Notes: a model not told the origin generated them from the letters alone. 64,000 nucleotides of DNA from Mermis nigrescens (GCA_036768485.1 JAVLUZ010000157.1:10644801-10708800), one strand, 5' to 3'; positions 38,707 through 49,743 are shown, numbered from the stretch's first letter. Numbers and translations: made by a program.

Positions 38707-39094
38707 ACCACCGTGCATTATCGCGCCAGTCGTTTTGCATGAGTTACGTTCCTATCTGGGTGAGGTCAAAGGAACGCGTCTGTATGATCAGCTGGTTGAA
38801 GCTGCCCAAGTGTACTTCGACCGAGTGTACGCAATACATCTGCAGCACGCCGCTACGACTGACTCATCCTCGCGTCCGTTAGTGTGGTCTACAATTGCAC
38901 AGCCTTTGGCTGATGCCGATTGTGAGCCCGCACCTCAATTTATTAGCAAATTGAGCGTGTTTAACCGATTATTTTACCCAGATCAATATTTTGTGCGCAT
39001 ACGGTTCTTTATTACAACAGGAATGATGTTGTACGAGGTTCCGCTACAGTATTTGGTGGTGCATCCGCACCTTGACACACCGAAAGTGAGGTGA
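38684..39094 (+). CDS. Retrotransposon post-pol ORF Y1, unknown
   Basis: 136 residues from ATGATGG at 38,684, +1 relative to ORF X and overlapping it by 23 nt. Looks folded: mixed helix/strand segments such as VVLHELRSYLGEVKGTRLYD and FFITTGMMLYEVPLQYLVV. The frame ends VRTGA-style (GTG AGG TGA), and ORF Y2 continues from the same point in the -1 frame. I do not recognise a family. Confidence 0.5.
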   Translation: MMENMTREPPCIIAPVVLHELRSYLGEVKGTRLYDQLVEAAQVYFDRVYAIHLQHAATTDSSSRPLVWSTIAQPLADADCEPAPQFISKLSVFNRLFYPDQYFVRIRFFITTGMMLYEVPLQYLVVHPHLDTPKVR

Positions 39095-39633
39095 TTGATG
39101 GCGTTACACATCAGGTTCGTCCGGAATTCTATCCGCACAGAATGTCTCCAGCGCCGGATCATCTCGCACCGATCTTAATATCGACATGTCAGATGGTCGA
39201 TATTTTCGATACTTTCCGAGAATTTCAATCATTATATGATTCGGAGTATCGACACATGACGATCTTCTCTTCAATAGACATCATGCGCGCTACAGCGCTT
39301 TTGGAATTTTTGGATAGGAAGTTCCACTTCTTTGCGTACGCCTACGGCAATGCCGGAATAGGCTGGCGTATGGTGGAGCAGCTGCGTCGCATGTTGCGCG
39401 TAGCGTTCCTTGGTGAATCTTATACACCTTCGTTAAGTGAAGCTTTTCCGGAATTCCCGGATTTAACGGCACAAATCAAAAGTCCACATGTTTTGCATAA
39501 CATGATTCGGCAAATTCGGTTAGCAACTGACCTGCCACTTGAAGTTCCAGTTCAGTTCGATCGTTTCCGAGGTCAACGAAAATCTGTATTTTTCCTCAAA
39601 CATCACATTCAAGGCAAATTAGAGAAAATTTGA
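39091..39633 (+). CDS. Retrotransposon post-pol ORF Y2, unknown
   Basis: 180 residues with no ATG at the left edge (first ATG at 39,142), so it is probably read as a continuation of Y1. Looks like a globular, mostly helical domain: DIFDTFREFQSLYDSEYRHM, IMRATALLEFLDRKFHFF, RMVEQLRRMLRVAFLGE. It ends next to a basic stretch. Family unknown. Confidence 0.5.
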   Translation: MIDGVTHQVRPEFYPHRMSPAPDHLAPILISTCQMVDIFDTFREFQSLYDSEYRHMTIFSSIDIMRATALLEFLDRKFHFFAYAYGNAGIGWRMVEQLRRMLRVAFLGESYTPSLSEAFPEFPDLTAQIKSPHVLHNMIRQIRLATDLPLEVPVQFDRFRGQRKSVFFLKHHIQGKLEKI

Positions 39634-40748
39634 AGAGAAAGGCGGCAGGCAAGCTCCCGCAGGACCCGAGCGGATCCACAGCGAGCCTTGATATGCCAGA
39701 AGTCGATCTTTCTTTGGAGGCACAAATTGAAATGCGTAGAACAATCATGACGATCGAGCAACGCGATCGTGAGAATTTGGCGATGGAAATGCCAAGGCGT
39801 GCGACGAGATTACGCGCCGCCGGTTCTCTTGCTGAATCTTCAGAAGTTCGTCATATGTCAGAAGACAAACATAAAGCCAAATTGAATCGATTTTATGATA
39901 CTAAATCCGAGCACACTTTGCGTCGGTTGAAAAATTTGGAAAAGCAACAAGTCAGAAGACTTGTTCAAGCTGAAGTTGCAGCTAAATTGAAAGCGCGTTT
40001 AGGCCAAAAGGGATCAAGGCGGCAAGAACCGCAGTCATCCCGGCAACGCTATGCTCAAACGCATCATCGTTCACAATCACAAGTACAACAGCAAACACAT
40101 GTAAAACCACATATACAGCAATACACACGACCGCAGACCCAACCGCGGCAACAGCAGCAATTCACGGAATCGCGTGAGCATTCCGAGGCGTATTCTACAG
40201 GCCGATGCTGGTCATCTGTCGCGCCGCGACAGCAGCAGCCTTATGAATATTGCCGTCCGCCACAGTCAAACCACGGAAGTCATCGGGGCCGGTCACAATC
40301 CCGTCAACGTCAGCAATGGGATCAGTTGTATCGCTCACCGTTGGAACAAAGTCAACCAGCCACCGGGGTCTATCAGCCACAACCTCGACCCGGTCCACTT
40401 TTGCCCAAACCGTGGCCTGTTACGCAACAACAACAGCGTCCACGCAAACCTTCACGTGAACGAACTTACGGTTTTACGCCGGAGCAATTATTTACTCGGA
40501 CGCCACCTATACCGCGTCGTTACGCGGATGATTACAAGGACGACGACGATTTTGAGGACGACAATCGACCAGTCGATCCACATCGACGCTTACGCCAACA
40601 TCTGTACGGGCGTAGGCAATTGCCATATCAGTATCATGAGCGTTTGAATACACGTCGCGAACCCGAATCGGATCAAGAATATTTTCAACGTCAACGACGT
40701 CGCGGAAAATCGTATGGCTTAAAGGCCAATTATCGCGATCGTTATTAA
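39630..40748 (+). CDS. Retrotransposon post-pol ORF Z, basic Gln/Arg-rich protein
   Basis: 372 residues, -1 relative to Y2, no ATG at the left edge (first ATG at about 39,693). It has a charged helical segment (RRLKNLEKQQVRRLVQAEVA), then a long Gln/Arg/Ser/Pro/His-rich region, an acidic run DDYKDDDDFEDD, and a basic tail RQRRRGKSYGLKANYRDRY. The composition suggests RNA/DNA binding, like a nucleocapsid, but there is no zinc knuckle. No homologue is recognised. Confidence 0.5.
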   Translation: MKRKAAGKLPQDPSGSTASLDMPEVDLSLEAQIEMRRTIMTIEQRDRENLAMEMPRRATRLRAAGSLAESSEVRHMSEDKHKAKLNRFYDTKSEHTLRRLKNLEKQQVRRLVQAEVAAKLKARLGQKGSRRQEPQSSRQRYAQTHHRSQSQVQQQTHVKPHIQQYTRPQTQPRQQQQFTESREHSEAYSTGRCWSSVAPRQQQPYEYCRPPQSNHGSHRGRSQSRQRQQWDQLYRSPLEQSQPATGVYQPQPRPGPLLPKPWPVTQQQQRPRKPSRERTYGFTPEQLFTRTPPIPRRYADDYKDDDDFEDDNRPVDPHRRLRQHLYGRRQLPYQYHERLNTRREPESDQEYFQRQRRRGKSYGLKANYRDRY

Positions 40749-41554
40749 TTCACAAGTTCGACGCACAGAACTTTTGGAACTCTGTGACGGCGTCGAATTC
40801 GACCAGCAGCTTTTCGTCCATTTTTTCGTTTTTCGTCCTGATGTGGATTCCAGGACTTCGTGTATCGTTTATTTCATGTGTATTTTTTTCTCTTGTCATT
40901 TTTCTCTTGCTGTAAATTTTTTTCTTTGACGGTGCTCGTATTTTTTCCCAGTTATCTTGCATAATTTGCCATTTTTTCTCGTTTTTATCATTACCTCTTG
41001 TTTTAATTCGTCAGTGACTTTAATTTTGCTCAGCATAATTTTGCCTTATCATTCCGTATCTTAATTTGTCTTTTGCTCAATTAGCGGTGTTACTATTATG
41101 GTACCTTAACTCTTTAACGGACAAGGGGTTAATTTATACCCAATCTACAAATTTTTCAATTCAAAATTTTTCTCATTACCCGGGGACTGAAGGAGGCTAA
41201 TGGGGCAGCTGATGGACTGTCCAAGACCGGAGTTCATCATTACTCGGGCAACAATATAGTTATCCCTAGCGCCATTGAGAGTGTTGCTCGAGAGTTTTCC
41301 TGAGTGCGAACGAGGTGCGAACGAGTTTTCCTGAGTGCGAACGAGAGTATATTTGTTATCGATATTTGTTATTTTTTCGTTCTTTTTATTTTCATTTTTC
41401 ACGTTCGCTCAGGATAAGGCGTAACGGACGCCAGAGTAGAGGCGTTGCGAACGCCAGAGAGCCGAGTTATAGAAGCGTTGTAGACGCTAGTGGCGTTGGT
41501 AGTACCCCGAAAAATTATCCACTTCGTGTCAAATTTTTTTCTATACGTGGGGAG
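40749..41554 (+). other. Retrotransposon 3' untranslated region and polypurine tract
   Basis: T-rich, with a duplicated 'ttttcctgagtgcgaacgag' around 41,296-41,345 and repeated 'ggcgttgcgaacgccagag'-like words near 41,440. The tract GTGGGGAG (41547-41554) directly before the 3' LTR is the probable plus-strand primer. Confidence 0.6.
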
Positions 41555-42604
41555 TGTAACTGCGAGAGTTACACGGTAGGCGAACCTGCCTTAGCAGTTC
41601 GCGATAGCCATAACATAGCCAATACTAGTAGCTATCTATGATAGTGCACTGTGGGCTATGCCTTCGGTCTTCCCATTATTTCCCCAAATTTTCAATAATA
41701 AAAAACATCTAGATACTTGTCCGGTAGCATAGAGTTAAGTGTATGATAATAGTAATTATTTCATGCATACCGCTTGTGTAATCGATAACATTCGATCTGA
41801 GATAAAAGCTTATCAGTATTACGTTAAATTGATCTTTGTTTAATTTACTGTAATGGTCCTTGAGGCCAGTGTACTTAACGTTGTAGTTTAGTCTGGCGTT
41901 TTGCTTTTTCGTTTGCCAGTCGTACGTTGATATAGTCCGTACGTTTTCGTTTTCTTTTTGCTTGTTGTCCGGCTATAGGCCGTGAATTCTTCGCTGAATT
42001 AAAATAGAGAAAACCTACCCAGTGGTTTCTGGTTATACCGAGGGTTAGGTCGGGCATCTACACGTCGAGGACTTCTTCCCATCTTAGTGGACTGATAGGT
42101 AAATTTCGTATGATCGTTTATTTTATTTGGAAATCATAATTTATTTCTCAAGCCAAAAATTGATCAAAAATATTATTTAATCTTTAAGGATGATTGATCA
42201 GCATAGAGCTCGTTGTTGTTGTTTTCATAGTTCAGCGTGCTACACATATTAGGAACCAAAAACATTTCGAACCAGGCACTGATTGAAAATAAGTTAAATA
42301 AACAACTTGAGCTTGAGATAGGTCAACTGACCTCCGCGGCAATTACCGAGACTAGGTAGGTAGCCTTAGGTCTTAGGGCGTAGCTGCTGAGATCACCCGA
42401 CAAGAAGCAGCCAGCAATATTAGGGCTGAGGGGATCGAAGCCGTAAGGTCTATAAGGGTCCAAAGATCGAAAGCCATCCAGAGCCGCGCGATCGGGGCCA
42501 GCACTAAGCGCAGACTTAAGTACCTACGTACCTAGGTAAATCTCGAAGGCAAATGTATGTGTCCTATGTCGTCCTTGTTCACATAGGGCACCTCTACATT
42601 TACA
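41555..42604 (+). repeat. 3' long terminal repeat
   Basis: Same length as the 5' LTR and aligned without gaps (constant offset 13,328). Differences seen by eye: one in 'caat(g/a)ataaaa', one in 'gtagt(g/t)tagtc', one in 'gggtta(g/t)(t/g)tcggg', two in the 'gacttc' region and one in 'gcgcgat(t/c)gggg'. Its AATAAA is at 42297-42302. Confidence 0.95.
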
Positions 42605-42656
42605 AATGTCTGATTGCCGTCGAAGCAACACGGGTTCGATTTCTACTACAAGATTT
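42605..42656 (+). other. tRNA-like sequence, right part
   Basis: Starts with the second AATG duplication and carries the B-box-like GGTTCGATTTC (42633-42643). It completes the tRNA-like unit interrupted at 28,226. Confidence 0.5.
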
Positions 42657-44449
42657 TTATTTAGCGTACTTACTGTAGTATGTCACAGCACTGATTAGAT
42701 GCTTGAATTAAGTTTAAGTGGACGGTTTAGTGCATTTAAAATGGAAGAATGGCGGCTATTTTCCCCCGCTTAACTTTTCTGTCGATTTACAGTAAATCAC
42801 CAAGTTAAGGCGCATTCATACTTCGTCCGACTCCGTCCGATTTGGTGTCGGAATTAGTTGTTATAGTCTGACTAAGACTAAGACTCAGACTAATGAGACT
42901 AAGGCCTTTTGTTAGTCTTAGTCTGACTTAGACTAGGACTATATCTTTTTAAAAAGACTAGTCAAAGACTAGGACTACACCTAGAGACTATAGTCAGATA
43001 TGGTCTTTTTTGCAAAAGCAGGCTGTTATGATTACTACATTAGTTCAATCTTCTATTACTGTATCAGACAATCGTAATCGAATATGTGCTTCAGCAGAGA
43101 GATCAGCAAAATTGTTTAAAAGCGGATGGAACTCAGGGTTAAGTTAGATTGGGTGATGGGTTAGGTAGGGCGAAATGCAGATTACCTCACTTGCAGCTTG
43201 GAAGGTTGAGATTTTTCGAGCTTCAAATTAAGTCAGAAAATGCTCATTTAAAAAAAAATATGCGGCCTGAATTGCAAAATAAATTTGCACTTTGCCGCTA
43301 CTTTGCTTGAAAATATCTTTATATCTACAGCTGTAGACAGTTATTCTCCGGAAAAATAACCTGAGAAGGCAGTAGGTATGCACTGCTTTGGCAATGGCCA
43401 TCGTATCCTTGAATTTCAGTTCACAGAATGCCCAAAATGCGAAAAAAACGGTGCTTAATTTTAAATAGGTATACGACCTAGCTTTTGCATTGGCTTCTGG
43501 AATGATAGGTGCTAATTCGAATGGAATGCTTCGAAAAAATAGGAATTTCTCATCAGATGCTATAAGGATATCTAAAGATTTAGGTAATTGGGTTTTTAGT
43601 CTTTTCTCTGAGACTGAGAAAAATAGGTAGGTAGGTATAATCTTTTTTGTTCAGGAAGTGCTACCTATCTCAGTTAGGTACTACTTCTCGTGAAAAGCAG
43701 AAGTGCTGAATAAAATTTAATGCAGACGCGTTTTTTTAGACATCAGTTAGGTTTCTTAGGTAATTTGTTACAATACCTCGTTCGATGTAACTGCAATTTA
43801 CATATTTCCTTGTTTAGTTTTGCTCAAAAGTGTAAGAAAGTATCTTTTGAGTTTGGAACGCTGAAGCTGATCGCTATGCTCCACCCATGCTGCCCCCTGC
43901 TGAAAATCGAAATAATTGTATCTTAGAGGTTGCCCTGAAAGAATGTAAAAAAACAGGTTCTTCAGCTTTTTTTATCTATGAACGCATAATTTTTCCGGCG
44001 CATTGCAGCAGATTCATCGTTCTTTTATACATAACTTTTGTTGCCTAACTTGATATGAAGAATATGCCCAGCTATTCCGGTGATTTATTAATTTTCCATA
44101 TGTCCTCTTTTTGAAACCTAAAAAATGGAATACAATGACAAAAGTATGAAATTCTCCTCTTGAATTTTGAGAAGAATTGTGTTTTTAGACCAGTTTGTAG
44201 CGTTTTTTTGCTATTTTTAAATGGATCTTGAATTCTTTCTCGCCATTCTTCGGCGGAACTTGAAGGCTTTTCAGTTTTCACCCCTCCTTTAAAATGGCCG
44301 GAACCCATCTTCCTTCGAAATGGCTGTAAATATGCTCCCCACCTAAAAATTGAGCGATCGTATGTATGTACAGTGTACAAAAAAGTCGCTCCACAACTGG
44401 TTTGAGCCTTAAACCATCCTGTTATTTATCCTCTTTGATTCTATTATAG

Positions 44450-46011
44450 ATGTCGCTTGGTGACTCGGATTATGAATTATCAGATATAGATGTAGTCGCT
44501 GCGGAAGAAGGAGCTTCCGATAGTTATGCTAGTAGCAATGCAGCATCATCAGATCTCCGACCTCAATCAAAAACCAGACCTTATTCGAGCGACATTCATA
44601 GTTATTTCGAATATGATTCTGTCAAAAAAACAAGTTCCTGCCAGAACTGTGCAACTGTTCTAAAAGGCAAGTGGCCTACCAATTTGGATCGGCACTTGCG
44701 AATAAAGCATCCCAATAAATACAAGGAATATCAAAGCAAAGTGGACAGCAAGAAAGTTAAGTTGCCCTTAAAAGAAGTAGCGGCCTGCAATGGTGAAAAC
44801 ATTGCTAAGTGCTTTCAAATTATTGAAGAGAAGAAGCATTTGTTCCAAAAGGGCTCAAAATCGTACAGTGAACTTGTGTCCGCCATAGCGATTGCTTTTG
44901 CCGTTAATAGCCTGCCGTATTGACTGATTGAGAATGTTGACTTTAAAAATATTATAAAAGTTGCTTCAAGGGGCTCCGTTGTAGAATTGCCTAACCGCCA
45001 CCAACTCGGAGAAAAGGTTGAAACAATTGCCAAATCTTTGAAGCTAAAGATCAAGAAATTTTAGATTCTGTCAAGTTTCTGTCACTTACTATTGATTTAT
45101 GGTCTCGACAAGGATATGCTTCATCATTCCTCGGTATTACTTGCCACTTTTTCGATCGGAGAAATGGTCATCTGAAGCATGTACTTCTGTCCTGCCAGAA
45201 GATTAGCCAGCCACATATGGCCGAAAACATTCGTGATCATTTTGATTCCGTTTTGAGAACCTGGGATATCGATGATGGAAAAGTTTATTGTATCATTACA
45301 GACAATGGTTCGAATATCGTTAAAGCTTTTTGGTATTTCCCAATATTTTGTTATTTAGTGTGATTCTTAAATCTTAAAGTCATTAGGTAAATTTTTGTTG
45401 TTTTGCAATTCTTTGATTCAAGGGGCTTTATCTGGTTGAGAAGCCTTAAAAATGCCTTACGAAAAAATGATTTTTTTGGCCTTTCTGATTTGAAAATTCT
45501 GGAAATAAAATTTTAACATTCAACATAATATACTGGAATAAACCTAACCTAAGCTATTTTCCTTCAAAATCTGAAGCTATTTTTCAATATTTTCATTTCT
45601 CATCTTTCATGTTATTTGGAGATGGAGGCTGTGGGTTTTGTTTGATGGCCTAGGATTGTTTCTGTGCTGAGCTGATTGGTGACCTGAAAATGTGCATCTT
45701 GCAGAATTTTTTATTTTCATGAAAAATGAGAAAAAATGCTGTTAATGAGCGATTTTGGTTGTGAGGCTTCATTTTTTAGGTCTTCGCGAATCACACCACT
45801 CGCTTATTGGAGCAATCTGCAGGGCAAGTATCCAACTTTAGCGGCTATCGCTATGAACATATTAGCAGTACCAGCTACTTCGGCACCAATTGAGCGCGTA
45901 TTTAGCCGAGCCAGCATTGTGTTAGATAAAAATCGTCATAATTTGTCCGACTATAAGCTTGAGTTAGAAGTGTTTTTTAGCATGAATTGCGAATTTATTG
46001 ATCTATTGTGA
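44450..46011 (+). pseudogene. hAT transposase, broken (BED finger, RNase H-like core part, dimerisation domain)
   Basis: Residues 1-157 (44,450-44,923) have an acidic Ser-rich head and a BED zinc finger, CQNCATVLKGKWPTNLDRHL followed by RIKHP. A TGA then interrupts a frame continuing LIENVDFKNIIKVASRGSVV, and a frameshift near 45,060 leads to LSLTIDLWSRQGYASSFLGI (first catalytic Asp region) and VYCIITDNGSNIVKAF. About 430 bp of noncoding text (45,340-45,775) replaces the core middle. The hATC dimerisation domain is intact: YWSNLQGKYPTLAAIAMNIL, PATSAPIERVFSRASIVLDK. The copy cannot make full-length protein. Confidence 0.85.
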
Positions 46012-46574
46012 AATGTGAATTTGCATGCTGATGTACGTAAATATATTTCGCATATTGTACATATTCATAAATCACATGTGAGGCAGGCAGCAAAACGACT
46101 GAGTAGGTAGGATGAATAGGGGTTTGGCTTGACTGGTTCAGGAAAAATTGAAAAAAATGTAAAAAAATTCATTTTGGGGAATCTGATGGAATGAAGATCT
46201 TTAAATCCTGACTTATATGTGCGATTTTCTGTTGTAGTATTTATAAACAAAAAAGCTTCTACAGTAATCTGTTCTATTCCAAATGGCCTCGTAATAGAAA
46301 CTTTGATAGGCTACAAAAGAGCAATAGCATGAATTTAGAGTCATATTGTCTTGCTTATATATTCATGGTACTCGTACTATTGGCATCTTCAGTTATATAC
46401 ATAAGTATGTACCTACCAAAGATTGATTTTGAAGTGGAAGGTTCTATAGTTGAGTGAAGAAGCGTCATTTTTTAAATAGTTCATATGCATGAATTGCGGA
46501 AGAAATCGAAAGGGTAATAGGTGTGCTTTTTTGTCGCATTATCAAGATATTGAGTTTGTACTATAAAACGTTCA
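46012..46574. other. hAT element 3' untranslated sequence
   Basis: AT-rich sequence between the transposase stop and the subterminal repeats. Nothing else is recognised. Confidence 0.4.
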
Positions 46575-47125
46575 AAGACTATATCTTGGGACTAGGACTA
46601 CTAGTCTTTTGATAACGTAGTCCTAGTCAGACTTAGGACTAGTCATTTCGAAAGTCTAGTCAGACTAAGACTAGGACTATATCTTTTTTGGGACTATAAC
46701 AACGCTAGTCGGAATGCAAAAATTGACCAAACCGCTCCGACACGCACCGACATGAGTCCGACATTATCCGACATCATCCGACACGCGTCCGACTTTCTTT
46801 GCGCATGACGTCATAATCTGTTTTACAATGCGACTTTTTTGTCGGAACGGACAAGTTGAGTTGGTTTCATCTTTCGTCCGTCCGACACACATGAAATTTG
46901 AAGTACAGCGTGTAGGAAGATTGGCGCGACATGTAGCGCATTGCACGCCTTGTTTATTTTGTACTATTTTATTTTTCAAGCTTAAAATTTTTGATTAATT
47001 TATTGCTCTGTACTAGTCGTATAAAAGCGCTGTGGCATATCGTGTCTGGTTTATTTTGTACTATTTATTGTTGCAGTCAATTCATTTTATTGTATTTTTC
47101 AGGTTTAAAATTTAATTAATTGCAA

Positions 47126-47275
47126 ATGGCTAATGGCGATTTTGACGACGTTACTACTGAGTTATTAATCATAGCTGTTAAAGAACACCCATATTTGTGG
47201 GAAATAAGTTTTAATAAATTAATAAGTTTAAATAAATTGGCGCATGAAACGAACTTCGATATTTTCAGCATTTAA
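47126..47275 (+). CDS. Short MADF-like ORF of the Harbinger-like element
   Basis: 49 residues starting MANGDFDDVTTELLIIAVKE and continuing HPYLWEIS. This is the start of a MADF (Myb-like DNA-binding) domain, whose hallmark is LI..V..HP.LW. PIF/Harbinger elements carry a MADF/Myb-like second protein that helps the transposase. The ORF stops just after the first helix, at the junction with the inserted C-rich repeat at about 47,276, so it is truncated. Assignment rests on one helix only. Confidence 0.5.
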   Translation: MANGDFDDVTTELLIIAVKEHPYLWEISFNKLISLNKLAHETNFDIFSI

Positions 47276-47790
47276 TTTTTATTTCTGGAGGGTGGGGGGG
47301 GTGAAAAAACTTTTAAACGTCAAAAAATGGTCTTAAAAGTGGTTGTATGGCTCGAGCACTGTCCAATGGCATCAAAATATTGAGGAAAAAACAAAAATAA
47401 TTTTTAAAAAATTGAATTCTGGGGGAGTATTTGGTTTCTGGGGGTGTTCTAGTTTCTGGGGGTTACATACCCCAACCACACCTGGGCGTGGGGAATTTGA
47501 GGGGGTATGCATCCCCAGAAACCAAAATACCCCCAGAAACCAAAATACCTCCCAGAAACTAAAATACCCCCGGAGAAATCAAAATACCCCCCCCCAGAAT
47601 TTAATTTTTGAAATTTTTTTTCGTTTTTTTCGCAATTTTTTTGATGCCAATGGATAGTGCTCGATGAGAAACGTCGAAAAATGGTGCTTTTTTCGCCAAA
47701 CCACCATTTTTAAGGCCATTTTTTGACCTTCAAAAAATCTTGCCCCCAGAATTTTCTTGCTGCCCACTTATGCCCCCAACCCCCAACGCC
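47276..47790. repeat. CCCC-flanked dispersed repeat, copy
   Basis: G-rich then C-rich halves form a loose palindrome around 'cctgggcgtgggg' (47,480). The late part has the shared module 'ttgatgccaatggatagtgc' (47640-) with 'cgatgagaaacgtcg'. The same module is at about 5478, 20,627 and 53,192 and inverted at about 4535. Confidence 0.7.
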
Positions 47791-47879
47791 CAGTTATGGT
47801 AATTATGGTACAAACGCTGTTCGACAGAGAGACAATATAAAAACATCAATGTTTGTTGCGATGAAAATATTGATTTTTA

Positions 47880-48060
47880 GTCGGAAGTAGTCGGATGAAG
47901 TATGAATGAAAGTCGGATCCGATGTCCGATCCGACATCGGACGACACCGCATGTCGCATCCTGTCGGACGCGTGTCGGGCAGAGTCGGATGCGACTTTGC
48001 CCGACACGCGTCCGACAGGATAGCGACATGCGGTGTCGTCCGATGTCGGATCGGACGAAA
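47880..48060. repeat. Palindromic GTCGGA-rich subterminal region
   Basis: An inverted pair is centred near 47,985: 'cgacaccgcatgtcgcatcc' and 'tagcgacatgcggtgtcg', with many GTCCGAC / GTCGGAC words. It would form a long hairpin. Subterminal to the right end of the Harbinger-like element. Confidence 0.75.
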
Positions 48061-48077
48061 GTATGAATGAGCCTTTA

Positions 48078-49169
48078 GGCATACTACAGCCCTCAGAAAA
48101 ATTCACTGAAAAAGTCTCAAATAAATTAAACAGACTATAGGCACATATGTCTACTCTCCTTTATGCTTAATGTGTTTAAATGTTGGAACATTATAGCAAA
48201 CTACCGTAGCAACGGAGACCTAAAATACTTCCTAACGGTAAGACGTTTGCAGAAAAGCATGTTCGTTGGAATAGAACAGACATAAAAACAGGAGTAATGT
48301 TTTCTCATGATGTCGTTGAATAAAGTTTTAAACAGGAGTTGTACAAATCGAAGCCACTAAAGCCACCAAGAAGAAAATTATAGCAATTGACCATTTGCTA
48401 ACGTTTCGAGTTGAATAAAGGCCAATTCTCAGGAACCAAAATGCGACGGAATTTTACAGTAAAGGTCGAATTGATCTTACGGATTTATTTAATGGGCTAT
48501 AACCTTCCAAAAATAATGTTAAGAACCACGATCGTAATTTCTGATTGATTTCGAAAAGTTTTGCAGATGCAGTTAAGAATATTCTTTTTTGCGTTAATTT
48601 TGCTCTTATTTCAACCGGAACTTTAGGCCACAGAAACAGAACTCCGACTGCACTTTGCTGTGCGCTAATTCATGCGCAAAAGTATGTACATAGCCACATT
48701 TTACAGCTCTAGACGCCATACCAAATCGATACAGTGGGTCTACAAAGCACAATTCTTCTGCTTTTCGCAACTGCAGACAAATTATTCCTAAAATTATGCA
48801 TTCATATGGCAAGCAATGAATTCAGGAAAGTCAGTCGGGAAGCTGATTACTGATTCCTACAAACAAGCGAGGAGGTGGATCCATACAGGGCCAACTTTTT
48901 TGTGTTTTATTAATTTCTGTTAGATTTACCTTTTATTTTATTCCATTAGATGTTATCCAATCACTCTAAGGAATAGGCTTTTCAACCATATTAGGATGAC
49001 GTTTTGTATAATAAATTTTTTTAGCATAAAAAAGACTTTTGCGATTTGATTTGTATCTTGATTTAGAAATTCCGTCAGATCGCAAACAGTTGCATTGCAA
49101 TACTGGACCGCTGCTTTTGAGCCGCTATTTTGTGCAAGTATGTCTGAAAATGTTTAAAAATTGCAATGT
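48078..49169. other. Intergenic, no gene seen
   Basis: Ordinary AT-rich sequence. The frame on the minus strand at 48,606-48,812 has no recognisable feature. Confidence 0.4.
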
Positions 49170-49250
49170 AATTAATTAGATTAATTAATTAAAAATTAAT
49201 AAATAAATAAATTAATTAATTAATTAAGTAATTAATAAAATTTTTATTTA
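49165..49250. repeat. (ATTA)n / (AATT)n simple repeat
   Basis: ATTAATTA units with AATAAATA interruptions. Confidence 0.9.
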
Positions 49251-49735
49251 ATTGCAATTTATACATATACTTTCCGACAAGATTTGAATGTCATGGCGGA
49301 TCTGAGGTCTTAGCTCAGTCTGGGGTCTCAGCTATCCACTGAGTAGAAGATTTTTGGCGACTGAATGAACTATTACAATTTTTATTTACTTTTGGCCCTA
49401 ATTTTTTTCTCTTGTCACAATTGACCGCTCAAGTCAAACCCCACATTCGTACTCATTTATAGATAAATCGTTTTTCATGAGGTACGCATAAATTCAAACC
49501 CATGAATTCAATTATTTATAACTGACTTATTTTTGATCTCGTTCAGCCGATTTAGCCTAATCTAAGCAAATGCATATTTGTAGGGTTTAAGCAAGTGGGC
49601 GTATTATCACAGCAGGTATCCCTTCCTTGTATTACCTTAATAGCTAATTACTAACGTGGGTACTGTTTCAATTTCCCGTCGACACGGCTCCCATTATGTT
49701 ATTGGAATTAGTTGCAATTATGCATAAACTGATAT

Positions 49736-49743
49736 TATATAAG
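49736..49743 (+). promoter_or_regulatory. TATA box of a putative secreted-protein gene
   Basis: TATATAAG lies ~25-30 bp before a plausible start region (CCATCGGACTTAAC, about 49,759-49,772) and ~80 bp before an ATG opening a signal-peptide frame. The surroundings are unusually balanced in base composition for this window. Confidence 0.5.

Larger units (their letters stand above)
28227..42604 (+). mobile_element. Ty3/gypsy-type LTR retrotransposon, 14.4 kb
   Basis: Complete element: LTR (28227-29276), leader, gag frames, pol (PR-RT-RNase H-IN order, which defines the Ty3/gypsy class), a ~4.1-kb extra coding block, polypurine tract, and LTR (41555-42604). The LTRs are equal in length (1050 bp) and I count about six differences, so the insertion is recent. 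The element is about twice usual gypsy length because of the post-pol block. Coding frames change several times without long stop-filled gaps. Confidence 0.95.
42855..46707 (+). mobile_element. hAT-superfamily element with BED-hAT transposase remnant
   Basis: The left terminus is TAGTTGTTATAGTC and the right terminus on the minus strand is TAGCGTTGTTATAGTC. The 8-bp duplication GTCGGAAT is at 42847-42854 and 46708-46715. Subterminal regions repeat AGACTAAGACTA-type words in both orientations (42,868-43,010; 46,575-46,690), which probably are transposase-binding repeats. It encodes a decayed transposase at 44,450-46,011. Confidence 0.85.
42808..48074. mobile_element. PIF/Harbinger-like element with nested hAT insertion
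   Basis: The left end is AGGCGCATTCATACTTCGTC and the right end on the minus strand is AGGCTCATTCATACTTTCGT. TTA is duplicated outside each end (42805-42807 and 48075-48077), as in PIF/Harbinger. GTCCGA / TCGGAC words crowd both subtermini (42,828-42,854; 46,708-46,800; 47,880-48,060). The remaining coding part is the MADF-like ORF at 47,126. Without the 3.85-kb hAT insert the host element is ~1.4 kb. The transposase gene is missing. Confidence 0.75.

Noticed and set aside
36372..40459. Minus- and plus-strand shadow frames in the post-pol block
   Set aside because: They overlap the longer, compositionally coherent frames and lack recognisable features.
36591..40748. Envelope gene in the post-pol block
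   Set aside because: No signal peptide, furin-like site or membrane anchor in any of the frames; the first protein has exonuclease motifs instead.
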